A DNA stretch of 64,000 nucleotides from Nitrosopumilus sp. Nsub (GTDB taxonomy: Archaea; Thermoproteota; Nitrososphaeria; Nitrososphaerales; Nitrosopumilaceae), in contig NZ_LQMW01000008.1 in assembly GCF_001541925.1 (NCBI RefSeq), positions 62,001 through 126,000 of the forward strand, given 5' to 3'. A model generated the notes under the pieces. The model was not told where the DNA came from. It saw only the letters and a list, made by a program, of their open reading frames with translations, and made no database searches. A program made the translations under genes and the position numbers. Below are positions 63,493 through 64,000 of the stretch, piece after piece (positions within the stretch are counted from its first letter, which is position 1; every line of letters starts with the position of its first letter).

Positions 63493-64000
63493 ATGAAAAT
63501 TGCATTAGATGTAGATGGCGTACTTGCAGATGTCATCGTTTCGTGGTTGAATTATAGTAATTCCATAAGACCACCAATTTCTAAAAACCAAGTCACCGAT
63601 TGGGAATTTTGGAAAAATTTTAAAATTGATCCATTTGATTTCTATTCTGAATTAAGTTCTTGTTGGAAAAATTGGAAATCAATTCCAGTAACTGAAAAAA
63701 ATTTATCTTTAACTACAAAAAATCTTTCTAATTTTGCGCAAGTAGATATTGTCACTGCTAGAGAAATCTCTACTAATTCTTTTGTAAAAAATTGGTTAAA
63801 TCATCATGATATTTCATATGATAATTATGTGTCTGTAATTGATGGACCTATGAAAGCTGATTTAGATTATGATATTTTTATTGATGATTCTCCACTAAAT
63901 GCAGTTAAATTTCTTGAAAATAATAAAAAAGTAATCATATATTCACAACCATGGAATAAACATATTTCTATTAATCAATTATTTCGAATATCAAAACTTT
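63493..64000 (+). CDS. HAD-family 5'(3')-deoxyribonucleotidase-like, partial
   Basis: The frame opens at ATG 63493 and runs off the right edge without a stop, so the C-terminus is missing. ALDVDGVLADVIVSWLNY holds the HAD nucleophile Asp6 and general acid Asp8; VDIVTARE is the second motif, and YDIFIDDSPLNAVKF the acidic fourth. The layout fits NT5C-type deoxynucleotidases, which dephosphorylate nucleotides, though HAD substrates are hard to predict. It starts nine bases after dnaJ. Confidence 0.7.
   Translation, partial: MKIALDVDGVLADVIVSWLNYSNSIRPPISKNQVTDWEFWKNFKIDPFDFYSELSSCWKNWKSIPVTEKNLSLTTKNLSNFAQVDIVTAREISTNSFVKNWLNHHDISYDNYVSVIDGPMKADLDYDIFIDDSPLNAVKFLENNKKVIIYSQPWNKHISINQLFRISKL

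Noticed and set aside
1-64000. CRISPR arrays, insertion sequences, rRNA genes or a replication origin
   Set aside because: I looked for spaced direct repeats, transposase motifs and rRNA-like GC-rich blocks and found none. The only tandem array is the dnaK coding repeat.

Overview
The window reads as chromosome from an AT-rich archaeon of the ammonia-oxidising Thaumarchaeota (Nitrososphaerota), most like marine Nitrosopumilus. By eye about two thirds of the bases are A or T. The support is the combination of ESCRT-III-like CdvB division proteins, an Amt ammonium channel beside a P-II regulator, an archaeal primase pair, S6e, aIF2 alpha and gamma, Nop10, an LSm protein, a two-subunit aconitase-X enzyme, a nearly complete anaerobic cobalamin route, bacterial-type DnaK/DnaJ/GrpE and MetK, many TTG/GTG starts, and CCA-less tRNA genes. 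Gene density is high, many pairs overlap by 4-20 bases, and no gap exceeds 300 bases. I saw no insertion sequence, prophage, CRISPR array, rRNA or integrase, so this looks like core genome, not an island.

Layout. 1-3.2 kb: tail of a CdvB paralogue, a coiled-coil protein, a small winged-helix regulator behind a repeat-rich upstream region, a membrane-anchored winged-helix protein and a secreted coiled-coil protein. 3.3-5.6 kb: queE, folE and queC for preQ0/archaeosine. 5.6-12.5 kb: homoserine kinase, GPN GTPase, a membrane protein, an SDR, two small unknowns (one with an inverted repeat around its start codon), a GT-B-like protein and a ThiI-like protein without a PP-loop. 12.6-15.8 kb: APS/PAPS reductase, ATP sulfurylase, an anchored surface protein and endonuclease III. 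15.9-19.9 kb: aconitase-X pair and an Rqc2/NEMF protein. 20-22.8 kb: cbiT, cbiL, cbiF and a racemase homologue lacking both catalytic cysteines. 22.9-28.6 kb: cdvB, then a nitrogen block with three tiny genes, P-II, Amt, an FNR-type reductase and a second P-II-like fusion protein.

28.6-40.5 kb: F420-type protein, PRC-barrel protein, an ABC exporter, GlyRS, endonuclease IV, primase large and small subunits, a giant UPF0182 membrane protein, a glutamine amidotransferase and a papain-like/TPR protein, ending at tRNA-Gly. 40.6-44.5 kb: two abutting zinc-ribbon mini-genes and a translation cluster (S6e, aIF2 gamma, PIN protein; opposite, aIF2 alpha and Nop10). 44.5-50.3 kb: cobO, cbiA, cbiC, duplicated cbiX, cbiG and cbiD. 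50.3-57.5 kb: epimerase, MetK, LSm, RadB-like ATPase, RPA-like protein, a second ABC exporter, a short sugar-nucleotide dehydrogenase and tRNA-Gln. 57.6-64 kb: DUF354 protein, an unknown Rossmann protein, grpE-dnaK-dnaJ and a partial HAD nucleotidase.

Functionally the cobalamin genes and the SAM synthetase fit together, because the corrin methyltransferases consume SAM. Amt, P-II and the P-II-like protein suggest a nitrogen-sensing module. The least explained items are the P-II fusion, the small membrane genes behind glnK, the three enzyme homologues with lost catalytic residues, and the hairpin around the start of the 139-residue zinc-ribbon gene.
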